In this document: piece by piece, positions 13,143 through 13,381 of the stretch
How the letters are laid out: every line of letters begins with the position of its first letter
How positions within the stretch are numbered: position 1 is the stretch's first letter
DNA from: Desulfobacterales bacterium C00003106
GTDB taxonomy: Bacteria; Desulfobacterota; Desulfobacteria; Desulfobacterales; C00003106
DNA: 13,381 bases
Direction of reading: 5' to 3'
Assembly (NCBI GenBank): GCA_001751015.1
Contig: MAXM01000057.1
Coordinates: 1-13,381 of the forward strand
Position numbers and translations under genes: made by a program
The notes under the pieces: model-generated
What the model saw: only the letters and a program-made list of their open reading frames with translations
What the model was told of the DNA's origin: nothing
Database searches by the model: none

Positions 13143-13381
13143 TTTTTTGCGGGGGTATCGAATAGAACCCAACTCGTTGATGTAACCTGAATTGAGCGAT
13201 TAGCTGTTAGCGTTTAGCTCTGGAAAATCAAGGCATTACGTTAATTAGAGATTGCGCCCAATGGGTAAAAAATTGCGACCTGTGCGGTTAGGAATGGGGA
13301 CGAAATAACTTGCCCAAGTAGGCGCATAGATTTGGGTCAAATTTGTTCGATCTCAAATCACAAAAGTTGATGGAATAGCAA
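13143..13381. other. Intergenic end of window
   Basis: No gene or terminator is seen. It contains partner copies of short repeats found upstream of tig: the inverted GCTAA-periodic segment (13192-13218) and the CCCANTGGG motif (13252-13271). Confidence 0.5.
13192..13218 (-). repeat. GCTAA-periodic repeat, copy B
   Basis: Reverse complement of 11440-11466 at 24 of 27 positions. Confidence 0.5.

Noticed and set aside
1..13381. CRISPR array or known defence operon
   Set aside because: No regularly spaced short repeats and no defence-type gene set are present; the repeats seen are dispersed single units.

Overview
The window looks like a chromosomal segment of a deltaproteobacterium (Desulfobacterota, probably a sulfate reducer such as Desulfobacterales). 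Three things point there: the conserved order tRNA-Leu - tig - clpP - clpX - lon, an elongation factor G of the spirochaete/planctomycete/deltaproteobacterial (mitochondrial EFG1-like) type, and a four-cysteine L31 protein. Assignment to order or genus is inference; no 16S or marker search was possible.

Layout. 1-364: a miniature element with Tn3-type ends and the broken 3' end of a Tn3-family transposase gene; its left tip is cut by the window edge. 365-1089: gene-poor DNA with a terminator-like hairpin, a 36-codon reading frame on the minus strand, a strong palindromic hairpin, an extended -10 promoter and a structured leader with a possible pseudoknot. This leads into a 76-residue unknown protein (1090-1320). 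1411-1572: a long imperfect inverted repeat abutting the stop codon of a KaiC/DnaB-like RecA-fold ATPase gene (1577-2302, minus). 2438-4516 (minus): fusA. 4918-11730 (minus): ndk, lon, clpX, clpP, tig and tRNA-Leu(UAG), read in the order tRNA-Leu, tig, clpP, clpX, lon, ndk. 11793-12656 (plus): a membrane-anchored N-acetylmuramoyl-L-alanine amidase transcribed divergently from the tRNA. 12921-13142 (plus): rpmE, preceded by REP-like hairpins and a good promoter.

The most notable signal not explained by genes is a 157-bp element present three times (4540-4696 inverted, 9863-10019, 11476-11632). The copies are nearly identical (one or two differences in 157 bp), begin and end with TA, and have imperfect inverted ends. 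All three lie in gaps of the fusA/ndk/clp/tig region: just upstream of fusA, between tig and clpP, and between tRNA-Leu and tig. This is the pattern of a recently active MITE, and it splits an otherwise conserved operon.

The genes form a protein-birth-to-death cluster. Trigger factor folds nascent chains, ClpXP and Lon degrade failed or regulatory proteins, EF-G moves the ribosome, Ndk supplies nucleoside triphosphates (including GTP), and tRNA-Leu and L31 serve translation. I found no CRISPR array, no defence operon and no intact transposase. The best candidates for something undescribed are the 157-bp MITE family and the pseudoknot-containing leader at about 945-1064.
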